Shown: piece by piece, positions 1 through 11,200 of the stretch
Layout: each line of letters starts with the position of its first letter
Numbering within the stretch: the stretch's first letter is position 1
Source: Chitinophaga sancti
Lineage (GTDB): Bacteria > Bacteroidota > Bacteroidia > Chitinophagales > Chitinophagaceae
Direction: 5' to 3'
Assembly: GCF_034424315.1 (NCBI RefSeq)
Contig: NZ_CP139972.1
Coordinates: 8,130,501-8,194,500 of the forward strand
DNA: 64,000 nucleotides
Translations under genes and position numbers: made by a program
The notes under the pieces: generated by a model
Seen by the model: only the letters and a program-made list of their open reading frames with translations
What the model was told of the DNA's origin: nothing
The model's database searches: none

Positions 1-397
1 CACCGTCTTTGTCTTCATTCAGTGTGGCGATGGAATCGTTGAATATATAGTTGACGTTGTCTTTTGTTTTATCGTACAGGATCTTCACAAGATCACCCCG
101 CATGATCTCCAGTTCTCCACTGGTGAAGCCATCGGGAAAGCGGGCGATCTTCTTATTATGTTTATTGACCAGGGTCACCTTGCCTGTCCTGGTCTCGTGT
201 TTTTTGATATCATCGAGCAGGTCCATTTTCTCCAGTACTTTCAGTACGGTACCCCTGAAATCAATCGCATAGCCACCCGCTCTGATGGTAGGGGCCTGTT
301 CCACGATGGTCACCTGCCATCCGTATTTGCTCAGCCACCAGCCAAGCACCGGGCCGGCGATACTTGCGCCGGATATGAGTATGTGTTTTGCTTTCAT
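1..397 (-). CDS. FAD-dependent monooxygenase, 5' part (runs off window)
   Basis: Reading from the ATG at 397 on the minus strand gives MKAKHILISGASIAGPVLGW, a Rossmann dinucleotide-binding start (GASIAGP, residues 9-15). An acidic strand end follows (IVEQAP, about residue 35), then an AGGYAIDFRG segment. This matches the FAD-binding family that includes TetX-like and PHBH-like monooxygenases, which hydroxylate small aromatic or polyketide substrates in the cytoplasm. About 132 codons are present; the catalytic and C-terminal parts lie outside the window, so substrate cannot be assigned. It is divergent from the RHS locus, with about 640 bp between them. Confidence is good for the family and low for the substrate. 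Confidence 0.85.
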   Translation of the reverse strand, partial: MKAKHILISGASIAGPVLGWWLSKYGWQVTIVEQAPTIRAGGYAIDFRGTVLKVLEKMDLLDDIKKHETRTGKVTLVNKHNKKIARFPDGFTSGELEIMRGDLVKILYDKTKDNVNYIFNDSIATLNEDKDG

Positions 398-1040
398 GGT
401 GTAAAAGTAGGGGCGTGAGGAGAGGGGGGAAAGGAGGTTTAGGTAAAGGGGAATGGAATTGCCGGTAAAGGGTGGGTTTGCACCGGCGAAATGCTTTCAT
501 CAGGAAATGAGGTAGTTAACCATTTGCGGACGCTGCATTTATGCTGTTTGTTGAAGATTATTTATCATTGACAACTATCATTAATTTTTTAGGCCAAAAG
601 AATGTTAAGATTTTATTTATTCTATTACCTTCGCATAGCTGCTTTAGAAGTTGTCATTGTTCGTGTAACAGATGCGCTGATAAAGTAGTCCTTATACCTG
701 ATTGAGGATCATAAGAATAATAATGTACTAAGACGAGATAATACAGTATTGAAAAATAATGATGGATAAATTATCCTTAAATGAGAGGACAGAATCGGGT
801 AAGTAGCATTAGCTCTCTAAAGCCATTGGATGTGCTCTATTGTTAAATTCAATTAGATTTTGTAATCTTCATTTATTCTCTACTTTTGCACCACATTTTA
901 TTTTAACCTAATCTGTCAGAGAAGATCCTCAACCCGTTTTTTTAAAAAAATACCTATGTCATAGTTGATTTTTCAGGAATGATCACTTAACTCGAATACC
1001 CTTAATTCGTATTCCCAATCACAACTGGTTAAATAACAAG
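398..1040. other. Divergent intergenic region, no gene seen
   Basis: This 643-bp stretch separates the monooxygenase from the RHS locus. It starts with a purine-rich run (about 410-480) and then becomes AT-rich. No convincing reading frame was found on either strand. It holds one good Bacteroidota-type promoter (859-888) and a weaker TACCTTCG box at 626-633. A leader of about 150 nt would precede the first RHS-locus gene. Confidence 0.6.
859..888 (+). promoter_or_regulatory. Bacteroidota promoter for the RHS locus
   Basis: A TTTG at 859-862 lies 18 bp upstream of TACTTTTG at 881-888. This fits the -33 TTTG / -7 TAnnTTTG consensus used by the primary sigma factor of Bacteroidota. It is the best match between the monooxygenase and the gene at 1041 and probably drives the whole co-directional cluster. 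The match is seen directly; activity is inferred. Confidence 0.6.
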
Positions 1041-3368
1041 TTGAAATCTCTATTCATAATATTACTCTTCCTCAGCACAGGAAGCCTGGTTGCTTATGCG
1101 CAATTACAGCGTAGTACATCGTTGCCCGGTGCTCCCGGCAAAGGGCCAATCGTTGCATTCCCACGTGGTATCAGGCAATCATCCGGTGAGGTCGTCTATT
1201 TATTAGCGACTGATACTGGTGGTAATGTAAACCTGGTACCTCTACACGGGAACCAGCACTTTGATACAACTGTCCGGGCACGTTTACCCCAAAAGCCGTT
1301 CCTGACGGTGCACGGTAATGTGATGTATGACTATTACTACCAATCCGGCCTTGATACTCCCTTTCAGCAGAAAGATATTTATCAGCACACAGTTCAAACC
1401 TATCTCGACTTTACGATAAGAGATCAATATCCGGTACGTGTTGGGTTTACAACAGCAAGAGGCAATTCAGCCCTGTTCCGCAATATCACGGGCCTGAATA
1501 TGCAATATACAAGCCGTGACTTCAGAAATTTGTTATATGACAGGTTGCAGCATTGGGATGCACTGCAAGTGGAACAGTTAAAACAATTGCAACTCGAAAA
1601 AAGTAAGCTGAATGACAGGGCATTAGAATATTATCGTTTGCAGGAGTGGTTATCTTCCCCAGCACAACTACAACGATTAGTCGAAGCCCGTGAACAAAGA
1701 CTTTATGGAAAACGGCCCCGAACGGATTTAGGCGTAGATTCTATCCGCGGACTACCGCAGACGCCTTCTTTACCTAAGATTCCTTCCATGCCGGAATTGC
1801 CTTCAGTCAATATGTTGCTGCGTTACAAAGGGCATGTTAGAGATTCTTCGCTAAACCGCATGCCTGGCGATACCAGTTTTGAGGCACTTTATGAAACCCG
1901 AATGCGCCAGCTTGATTCTCTCCGTCAGCGCCTTGGCGTAATGGATAGTGCTTACCATGCGCACGAAGTCCAGGTTGGTAATCTCAAAGGCGATATGATA
2001 GAGAAACTGATGAGCAGTAAAAACAACGAAGAGCTTTCCTCCCGCTTAAAGGAAATGAACCTGCCAGATACAGTACTACCCAAAGGATACAGAACTTTGC
2101 TCGCTATCCGGTCAGTAGGGATAGGTCGTACTATGGCGGATTTTTCGGAGTTAACAGCCAAGGGCATCAGTATCCAGGGAATACAAGCTGAATTCAATCC
2201 TTCCTATTACTTAGCGGTGGCAGGAGGTACGATTGATTATCGCTTTCGAAATTATGTTGTGAATAATGGCGCCCCGCGACAATTCCTGGCATTGGTAAGA
2301 GGCGGATACGGAATGAAGGAAGGCAACCATCTATTTTTGACGTACTATATGGGTAGGAAGCAGCTGTATAACCTGAATACAGGTTCCGGAGGCAGCAGCT
2401 CACCTGATTACCACATTATGGGAATTGCAGTAGAAGGGCGCTGGCAGTTGTCGAAGTACTTGTATCTGACAGGAGAGGTGGCTAAGTCATCCTTCCCTTA
2501 TTATCAGAAAGCGGATCACAATATGTTTAGTTTAAAAGATCATAACAACGAAGCATATTCGCTGAGCGCAAATTCACTTATTCCCCAAACAGGTACTAAA
2601 CTCAGCGGAGTATACAAGGTAATGGGAGCTGGCTTCCAGTCATTTAGCCTTTATACAACCGGCTCAAAACAAATTGCGTGGACGGTGCGCATAGATCAGC
2701 CGTTCTTCAAACAACAATTAATGGTAACCGCATCTGTACGCAGGAACGATTATTCCAGCCAGTACCAGCAAGCCGAGTATAAAAGCAATACTATTTTCAA
2801 AAGCATCCAGGCCACGCTGCGTATCCGGCACTATCCTGTAGTAAGTGTAGGGTACTATCCCACGTCTCAGCTCACAAAGCTTAGTGACGGTACTTATGTG
2901 GAGAATACCTTCTATACCATGGTGGGCACTGTCAGCCATTTTTACAAGGTCCATAGCGTGATGATGAATTCTGTACTGTCATATAACCGGTTCTACAACA
3001 AACAGGATGATACGAGTTTTGTCTACTACAATACCAAAAACCTTTTGTTTAACCATACTATGTTCCTCGGTAAGTTTACGATCCAGGGTACAGGTTCTGC
3101 AGCAATGAACGGGAGCTATGATCTGTATGGTGCAGATGGTAGTATACTGTATAAGTTCCGGAGCTGGCTGGATATTGGTGGCGGAGTGAAATATAGTTAC
3201 CAGACAGTCTATGCCCTTAGAAATATTGGATACTCAGGCACAGCACGTGTGATGATCCCATATGTAGGGCAGATAGAACTGATGGCTGATAAAGGATTTA
3301 TCCCAGGAGCTGAGAAGCGGCTGGTGTCAAACAATACAGGACGTATCACCTATACTAAAACATTTTAA
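1041..3368 (+). CDS. Exported outer-membrane barrel-like protein, first gene of RHS locus
   Basis: The only start that keeps the signal peptide is a TTG at 1041, giving MKSLFIILLFLSTGSLVAYA and cleavage near residue 21. Residues about 160-340 are rich in Leu, Gln, Glu and Lys and look helical or coiled-coil, including a Pro-rich break near 240-260. From about residue 370 the sequence alternates hydrophobic and polar residues with many Tyr, Gly and Thr and ends in an aromatic residue (KTF), as outer-membrane beta-barrels do. No named family is recognised. It is followed without a gap by the gene at 3369, so it is co-translated with it. Inferred role: outer-membrane component serving the giant secreted proteins downstream. 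A purely surface-attached role is also possible. Confidence 0.7.
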   Translation: MKSLFIILLFLSTGSLVAYAQLQRSTSLPGAPGKGPIVAFPRGIRQSSGEVVYLLATDTGGNVNLVPLHGNQHFDTTVRARLPQKPFLTVHGNVMYDYYYQSGLDTPFQQKDIYQHTVQTYLDFTIRDQYPVRVGFTTARGNSALFRNITGLNMQYTSRDFRNLLYDRLQHWDALQVEQLKQLQLEKSKLNDRALEYYRLQEWLSSPAQLQRLVEAREQRLYGKRPRTDLGVDSIRGLPQTPSLPKIPSMPELPSVNMLLRYKGHVRDSSLNRMPGDTSFEALYETRMRQLDSLRQRLGVMDSAYHAHEVQVGNLKGDMIEKLMSSKNNEELSSRLKEMNLPDTVLPKGYRTLLAIRSVGIGRTMADFSELTAKGISIQGIQAEFNPSYYLAVAGGTIDYRFRNYVVNNGAPRQFLALVRGGYGMKEGNHLFLTYYMGRKQLYNLNTGSGGSSSPDYHIMGIAVEGRWQLSKYLYLTGEVAKSSFPYYQKADHNMFSLKDHNNEAYSLSANSLIPQTGTKLSGVYKVMGAGFQSFSLYTTGSKQIAWTVRIDQPFFKQQLMVTASVRRNDYSSQYQQAEYKSNTIFKSIQATLRIRHYPVVSVGYYPTSQLTKLSDGTYVENTFYTMVGTVSHFYKVHSVMMNSVLSYNRFYNKQDDTSFVYYNTKNLLFNHTMFLGKFTIQGTGSAAMNGSYDLYGADGSILYKFRSWLDIGGGVKYSYQTVYALRNIGYSGTARVMIPYVGQIELMADKGFIPGAEKRLVSNNTGRITYTKTF

Positions 3369-4451
3369 ATGAGACGTTTTCTCCTGATAGCTATTACTAT
3401 GCTATCCATTCAGGCAAGCGCGCAGATAAACATGACTGTGCAGTTACCTCCTACAGGAGTTATGCAGAAGGCACAGCTGTGGAATCTTTTATTGGTTTCT
3501 GCCTCTTCTTCATCCATATGGGTACATGTTGAACTTAGAATCACCGATGCACAAACCAATCAACCCGTACTTACGGGTAGTAGTCGTAATTTCTACATAG
3601 CCCGGGGTGCCAAACAATTGCAGGTGGCAGATCTGGCGCCTATTACATATGAATACCTTTCACCTTCTGCCGATAGAAATGCGAACGGCCTTTTAATGGC
3701 AGGTTCTTATATGGCATGCTACAGTGTGATACAGGTATCTGGTGATGCATCTTCTTTGGCTGCCGAAGATTGTTTGCCATTTGCAGTAGAACCGGTTAGT
3801 CCGCCGCTGTTGAATAACCCGGCTGATCAAAGTGTGGTAGAGGGAAACCTGCCGCAGTTCGCATGGCTGCCACCAGCACCCCTGTCAATTTTTAGTGACC
3901 TGAATTATGATTTTACTATGGTAGAGCTGCGAAAGGGGCAGTCTGCAGCTGAGGCAATGCAATCAAATATCCCCGTATATCACACTACGCATCTGAAGGA
4001 TCAGTTCCTAAACTATCCTGTCTCTGCAATTGCACTGGATACGGCAAAGAATTATGCCTGGACGGTAACAGCCAGGAACAATAACCAGTTTGCCGCACAG
4101 ACTGATATCTGGACATTTAAGGTCAAAGGGGTAGCTCCTGAAAAAATTGCGGTGAATTCATCTGCCTATGTTCAATTGAAAAAGGAACTTGATGCATCAG
4201 CCGTCACTTGCTCCGAGACATTACAATTTGGCTACAGCAATGATGCTGGTGATGCAAGCGTAATTTATGAACTCATCAGGTTAGATGCAGGTCATAGCAT
4301 TGTAAAATCGGCAGCTCTTTCATTGGAGCCAGGAATGAATAACGTGAAAATAAACCTGAAGAAACTAGATCTTAAAACGGGGCAGTCCTACCTGTTTCGT
4401 TTAAAAAATGGCAGACGCGAATACTGGCAGATAAAATTTATTTATCAATGA
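3369..4451 (+). CDS. Exported Ig/FN3-like protein of RHS locus
   Basis: Residues 1-18 form a signal peptide ending in ASAQ. The rest is about 340 residues of mostly beta-type sequence. A central segment (about residues 140-255) starts with PPLLNNPADQ and ends with AWTVTARNNNQ...WTFKV; this resembles the fibronectin-III-like repeats of Bacteroidota secreted proteins. No catalytic motif is visible. The start codon directly follows the stop of the preceding gene and the stop overlaps the next start, so the three small genes form one translational unit. Inferred periplasmic or surface accessory protein of the RHS system; function otherwise unknown. Confidence 0.7.
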   Translation: MRRFLLIAITMLSIQASAQINMTVQLPPTGVMQKAQLWNLLLVSASSSSIWVHVELRITDAQTNQPVLTGSSRNFYIARGAKQLQVADLAPITYEYLSPSADRNANGLLMAGSYMACYSVIQVSGDASSLAAEDCLPFAVEPVSPPLLNNPADQSVVEGNLPQFAWLPPAPLSIFSDLNYDFTMVELRKGQSAAEAMQSNIPVYHTTHLKDQFLNYPVSAIALDTAKNYAWTVTARNNNQFAAQTDIWTFKVKGVAPEKIAVNSSAYVQLKKELDASAVTCSETLQFGYSNDAGDASVIYELIRLDAGHSIVKSAALSLEPGMNNVKINLKKLDLKTGQSYLFRLKNGRREYWQIKFIYQ

Positions 4452-5185
4452 GATGCTTAATTACATTAATAGCAGTATTGTTTGCTTCTTTTTCATCAAC
4501 TGCTCAGGATACTGCAGCGATTAAAAAGGCGCTTAATATTTTTCGACAAGTACAGGCAAAGAGCCAGCAAAGACCTGTCAGTTTTGATATAAGTTATGCC
4601 TATGCTAATGAACATAAACCGGGAATATTGCTGGATAGCTTAAAAGGGAAAGTAGAAATGAATGGTGAGAATTATCGCTGTACAGTGGATCAAACTGAAA
4701 CTATTCGAAATAGCCGGTATACTATTGTGCTTTTCAAAGAGGATAAGCTGATGTACCTGGCAACAACTGGTAAGGTTCCTTCTTCTGCTAATCCACTTGA
4801 AACAATAAACGATTTACTGGGTGCAGCCACAAATAGCACTTTTAGTTATCAAAAGGAAATTATTGTTATCCACCTGGCCTTTCCTGCTGACGGCCCGTGC
4901 AAGCAACTGTCGATAGCCATAGATACTGTATCCCAAAGAATATTGTCTATGGAATATATTCTGAAGACTTCTATGTTAATTAGTGAGGATATGCAAAAGG
5001 ATGAATTACAGGAAGGATATGAGGAGTATGCACTGGTAAAAGCCAGCTTAAGTAATTATAAAGAGGTTGCTCCTGATAACAAGCGTTATGATGAAAAAGC
5101 ATTCTTTTATAAAGAAGGCAATACGCTGAAAGTTACTGCTGCCTATGAAGATTACAACATTTTTGTTGGCTCACCAGACCTGTAA
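4448..5185 (+). CDS. Exported LolA-like hypothetical protein of RHS locus
   Basis: A signal peptide (MRCLITLIAVLFASFSSTAQ) is followed by about 225 residues with a single-domain look. Segments such as KGKVEMNGENYRC, IVLFKEDKLMYLA and KQLSIAIDTVSQRILSMEY give the alternating strands typical of LolA/LolB-like lipid-binding folds. That resemblance is by eye and weak. The ATG overlaps the upstream stop (ATGA). It lies just before the 2273-residue giant protein, so a chaperone or periplasmic escort role is plausible but only inferred. Confidence 0.65.
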   Translation: MRCLITLIAVLFASFSSTAQDTAAIKKALNIFRQVQAKSQQRPVSFDISYAYANEHKPGILLDSLKGKVEMNGENYRCTVDQTETIRNSRYTIVLFKEDKLMYLATTGKVPSSANPLETINDLLGAATNSTFSYQKEIIVIHLAFPADGPCKQLSIAIDTVSQRILSMEYILKTSMLISEDMQKDELQEGYEEYALVKASLSNYKEVAPDNKRYDEKAFFYKEGNTLKVTAAYEDYNIFVGSPDL

Positions 5186-5223
5186 AATTTAATAAACTAT
5201 ACCTAAGAAATAAATAACCAAAC

Positions 5224-8200
5224 ATGATACTGGAATTAGCTGCAAGGAGGAAAAAGACATTTGCTGCTGTCATGCTGGCTCTGCTTTATATTGAGATGGT
5301 GCTGCCAATGAATGCATTGGCTGCCGTTAGAAGCGGGAATGCTGCATGGGTAATAGCACCTGCTCCTGTAAAAGCAAGTAAGAAATTGACACCGGTGGCT
5401 GTTAATGTAACCCCACATCACCGGGAAATAATTCGGCCAGATACAAAAAATATTCAGCCGCTGCCCGAAGATTTAGGTGGTCCGGGTCAACCTGAAACCC
5501 AGGCATTTACTCCTGTGAATGGCGATAATATGGTGGACCTGTTTTCAGGGGATTTCTCCTATAAAATTCCCTTGATGGACGTCGGCGGTTATCCAATTGC
5601 ACTGGGATATAACAGTGGTATTTCTATGGACCAGGAACCCAGTTGGGTCGGCCTCGGATGGAATGTTAATCCAGGTACAATAACACGTAATATGCGTGGA
5701 TTGCCGGATGAATTTAATGGTACGGACAGCATTAGTAAAGTACAGCATACCAAGGCTTCAACTTCCTGGGGCGTAAACCTGGCTACCGGTTTTGAGTTGT
5801 TTGGTACGCCAAGTAATACGGCCAGGGAAGCAAAAAATGATTCCGCGTTTGGGAATTTAGAATTTGGACTAGGTTTTACTTACAATAATTATAAAGGATA
5901 TGGAATAGAATCTTCTATCTCTCCTTCCCTGAATGCCGGATCAAAATTATCTGACCAGGGACTCTCAGGTGGGCTATCACTGAGTAATAGCTCCACTGAT
6001 GGTCTCACATCAGGGGTATCATTATCTTATATGCATAGGGTAGTTGAAAGTGAAAATAAAAATTCAGGCGCATCTCTCTCGGCGTCTGTGTCAGGTTCCT
6101 ATAATACACGCGCCGGGTTGAAAGATTTGCAGTTTTCTATAGGAAACAAGTGGTATAATAAGGAGAAAAATAAATCTACAAGTGGAGCCTTTCATTCATC
6201 TATATCATTTGCACATGAGGCGTACACCCCTACAATTAACTTTCCATACACCGGCACAGCTTTTAGCTTCGATGCAAAAGTAGGTTTTGAATCATATGGC
6301 TATCATCCATACGTTGTTGCGGGATATAATCATGCCAAACAAGAACTGAAAGGTGCTGATACGCTCCTTGTTTTGCCAGCATATGGTTACCTGAATTACC
6401 AGAATTCGAACGGTAAACCCGGTTCATTGCTGGATTATAATATTGAAAAGGAAATTTCATACCGTGAAAAGCCAGCGATGCCAACCATTGGTATTCCTAT
6501 TTATACCTATGATGTGTTCTCTATTTCGGGTGAAGGTACGGGTGGTATGTTCCGGGCATACAGAGGTGATATCGGCCATGTATTCGATCATCAGATGAAG
6601 ACGAAAAGTTTATCTATCAGTGGTAGTCTTGATCTTGGATTGCCGACTCTAGTTCACTGGGGAGGTGATGCTCACCTGGTCAATGCCAATACTGAAAATG
6701 GTCCCTGGACGGCGTTAAATATGATGGGTGATTCCACGGGCTTTAAAAGTTCAAAAGGTTTGTATGAAGCTGCTTACTTTAGAAACCCTGGTGAAACAGC
6801 TGTGAATGATAAAAACTGGCAGAAATCATTAGGAGGTGATGACGTGGTCGCTACCAGATTATACCAGTCAGGAAACAGTGATCCGGATCTCTATGCCCTC
6901 AATACATTGGATAGGTACAGGGCGTTTAAAGTAATTGATTCAGTCAAAGTAAAAGGTGATTCTTCTGGTAGGACTATACGTGATAAGCGTACACAGATTA
7001 TTTCTTACCTGACTGCTGAAGAGGCAAGCACAGCTGGTTTGTCAAAATACATTGACAATTATCATGAAAATAAATTTCCGCTTCAGAACTGTAATATGAC
7101 GTATGTTCCCGACCTGGATTCACCTGGATTAAGAGGATATTATTACAGCGGCCGTCAGTTTAATAAATATGAGTTTGACCGGATAGATTCAATAGTGAAT
7201 TTTGGTTCATATAATGAAATAAACCTGGTTCCTAAAGGGCTTAATTTGATGAAATCAGATTTTTCTATCCGTTGGAACGGGAGATTAAAAATTGATGTAA
7301 CAGGTAAATATGTATTTTCAACCAGAACGGATGATGGTATTCGTTTGTACATCAATGATTCTCTGGTAATTAATAACTGGAGAGGCAAGCCTGCTGATTT
7401 TGAAGACACCGCGGCGCTGAATTTGGTAGCCGGAGAGATGTACAATATCAAAATGGAGTATTTTCAGAAAAATGAAAAAGCAATCGCCCGTTTGCAATGG
7501 AGATTTGCTGGCCAGGCTACGCAAGCTATTCCAAAACTGAATTTATACCTGCCATCAAAAAAAGATACTTTTCTGGTTAGTCCGGACAATCTGATTACAA
7601 GGGAAAAACGCATAAATAATTTCCGCAAGAGCAGTCATATATCCGAGATAGATGTGTTGAATGCAGACGGACGTCGTTATGTATATGGCATACCTGTCTA
7701 TAATTTATTACAGAAAGATTTGACTTTTTCTGTAAATGCGAACAATGGCAATACATTGTCAGGGTTGGTGGGGTTTAGTTATAATACTGATAATACGGTC
7801 AATAATAATCTGGGTAATGATAATTACTATAGTAAAGAGGTAATGCCCGCATACCCTCATTCTTTCCTGCTGTCTGGCATTCTGTCTCCTGATTATGTAG
7901 ACCTTACCGGTGATGGTATTACACCTGATGATCCGGGTGATGCAATTAAGTTCAACTATTCCAAAATTGCAGGGGTTAAAAATCCCAATAGTTGGCGTAT
8001 TCCTTATAGTGCCAGCGCAAATTACAACCAGGGCTTAAAGACAGATAACAGGGATGATAAGGGAAATTACCTGTATGGGGAAAAGGAACTGTGGTACCTG
8101 AATTCTATTGAGTCCAAAAATATGATTGCTATTTTTTGGATCAGTAATCGAAAGGATTTACGAGGCATAAATGAAAATGGAGAATTTCAGTCGATTGGCC

Positions 8201-11200
8201 AATTCAAAAAATTAGATTCGATCGCTCTTTATTCCAAATCTGATTTCCAAAAGAGTGGCACAAATGCATTGGCTATAAAAACAGCTCATTTCGAGTATGA
8301 TACTTCGCTTTGTATAGGTGCGAGTCCTGATCAATCAGGCAAAATGACGCAGGGTAAACTTACGCTTAAAAAAGTATGGTTTACTTATAATGGCAATCAA
8401 CGAAAAGAAAAGAATGCTTATGTCTTTAACTATAATAAAAAGAATCCTGATTATAATACCAATTATTATGATCGCTGGGGTAACTACAAAGACCCTTTGC
8501 AAAACCCAGGTTCTACAATAAATAACATTATCAGTAATGCGGACTATCCTTATGCGTTACAGGACAGTTTACAGTCTGCAGAAAATGCTGCTGCCTGGAC
8601 GATGGATGAGATCACATTGCCTTCAGGTGCAGTATTAAAGGTGGACTACGAGAGTGATGATTACGCATTCGTGCAAAATAGGCGGGCTGCCCAGATGTTT
8701 CGCATCGCAGGTTTCAGCGCTGTCCAGCCAAATTCAAATACTGAGCTGAAAAATGAATTATACAATTTCACACAGGATTATACATATGTGGGAATAAGGA
8801 TTCCAAAAGCGGTGAGTAATAACAGGGAGCTCTACGAACGTTACCTGCAGGGGATGGATACCCTATTCTTCAAGGTATTTGTAAAGATGCCTTCAGATAA
8901 GTTTGGGAGTGGTAGTGAATATGTAAACGGGTATGCTACTATGGAACCGGGTTACTTTGGTTTCTACCAAAAGGGCACTTCGTATTATCTCTGGCTGAAG
9001 TTACAGACAGTAAACAAAGCAGGAGAGGTGGTGTTAGATGGTTATAACCCGATTGCCAAAGCCGCTACCCAGTTCCTGCGACAGAACTTGCCTTCCAAAG
9101 CCTACCCTGGTTCTCAGACAGGAGACGACCTGAGCCCCCTGGATGGCGCTAAAATGCTGTTATCCCAGGTGACTAACCTGAATGAGATGTTTATTGGTTT
9201 TGATAGAGATGTGCGAATGAAAGGTTGGGTAAAATCCTTTGATACTTCCAGATCCTATATCCGCCTGGCTAATCCATACTATAAAAAGTTTGGCGGTGGA
9301 CTGCGTGTTAAAAGAGTGGCAGTTTATGACAACTGGAATAAGATGGTAAACCGTAAGGAGTCTGTGTATGGACAGGAATATATTTACACAACAACAAGAA
9401 CCATTGCAGGAAAAGCAGAAACGGTCAGTAGTGGGGTGGCTAGCTGGGAACCGAATATTGGTAGTGAAGAAAACCCATGGAAGTTACCCATACAGTATAA
9501 AGAGCAGGCTGCGGTACTGGCACCGGTGAGCAGTGGTTATGTTGAAAAACCGCTGGGTGAAATGTTTTTCCCCGCTGCCGCTGTAGGTTATAGTAAGGTA
9601 AGGGTACGTTCTCTAAATACAAATAAAAAACGGTCTGCCAATGGTTATGCGGAAACCTGTTTCTATACAAGCTATGATTTTCCCACACTCACTGATATGA
9701 CCCCGATCGCAGACAATAAAAAGCGATTCAAGCCAACTTTGGGCAACCTATTGAAGATAAATGCAAAGCATTTTATGGCTGTCAGCCAGGGATTTAAAGT
9801 AGAGCTGAATGATATGAATGGGAAAGTGAAATCTCAGGCTTACTATAATGAATCTGACCCGGATCACCCTACTGCATATACTGAGAATTATTACCACGTT
9901 GATGATCAGAATGCGGTAGTAAAACATTTGAATAATAATGTGAAAGTGATTAATGATAAGGGGGAAATAGATCCAAATGCATCTGTTGGTAAAGATGTTG
10001 AGTTAATGATGAGTATGCGACAGCAGCGTTCTGTGACGAATGCATATAATCTGAACGTCAACTCCGATATGTTTTATTTAGGCACGCTTCCTGCAATCAT
10101 TCCTAGTTTGCTGAATTTTGCACAGCGTGAAGAAACTATTCTCCGTTTACTTGGTACGACAAAGGTTGTAAACAGACATGGGCTGTTAGATAGTGTTGTG
10201 GTTATTGACAAGGGGAGCCGTGTTGTAACAAAGAATTTGCTGTACGATGGTGAAACAGGAGATGTAGTGTTAAACAGTACACAAAATGAATTTAACGATT
10301 CGGTGTTTCATTTTTCTGTTCCTGCGGGCTGGGTGTATGATGGTATGAGTGGCGCTTATAAGAATATTGGTGCGGTTGCAGACAATGTTAGTATCAGTAC
10401 AGGTAAGGTCATTTCGGGGTTAGATGATGCAACACTAAGGAACTATTTTTCAGCGGGTGATGAGATATTGGTTTATAACCGTCAGAAAACGGGGGGTAAT
10501 GATTGTAACCCGGAAATTGCTACCTGGGCAGGTTTGAGCAGGATCTATGCAGTGGATGCCAACGCAATAAGCGGAGGAACTCCTGATCTTTACTTTGTAA
10601 CAAAAGAAGGAATGCCCTTTACTGGTAGTAGGGTGACAATGAAAGTGATTCGTTCTGGCAGACGGAATATGGCGGCAATGGTAGGAGAAATGACGATGCT
10701 AAAGAACCCGGTTTATAAGGATAGTGCGCTGGTAATAGATGACAACTCCAAAGTATTGAATGCAGCCGCTACAGAGTTCAGCCAATTCTGGAAGGTAGCA
10801 GATAAAAAGAAGACGGATTCAGTCAGGAACTGTTTAACGCAATCTTATGCGGACTATGCGAAGGCAGATTCCTGCGGAGATCATGTATATGGAAATGATA
10901 GTACAGGTGCCTGGTATAGAGCGGCTTGTGCTGATAGTATGCAATCAGCTTATGTATACTATCACATTGATCATGACATGTATTCATCTACAGTAAGTCA
11001 AAAGGCAGCCAACGATTCTGCCAGGAAAGCGCTGGATTTATTTGGTCCTGATTATGCAGCAAGATTTAGTCCTTGTTTGTATTCAAATAAGGCTGTTAGC
11101 AGAAGCTTTTTAAGGAATAATTGTCCTTCAGGCACGATGGCTGATTCTGCAGTATATACCGTGCCGGCAGGGAAGTACAGGGAAACTACACAGAAACAGG

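Noticed and set aside
261..500. A minus-strand frame overlapping the monooxygenase start
   Set aside because: It is out of frame with the clear Rossmann-motif reading from 397 and has a basic, low-information translation.
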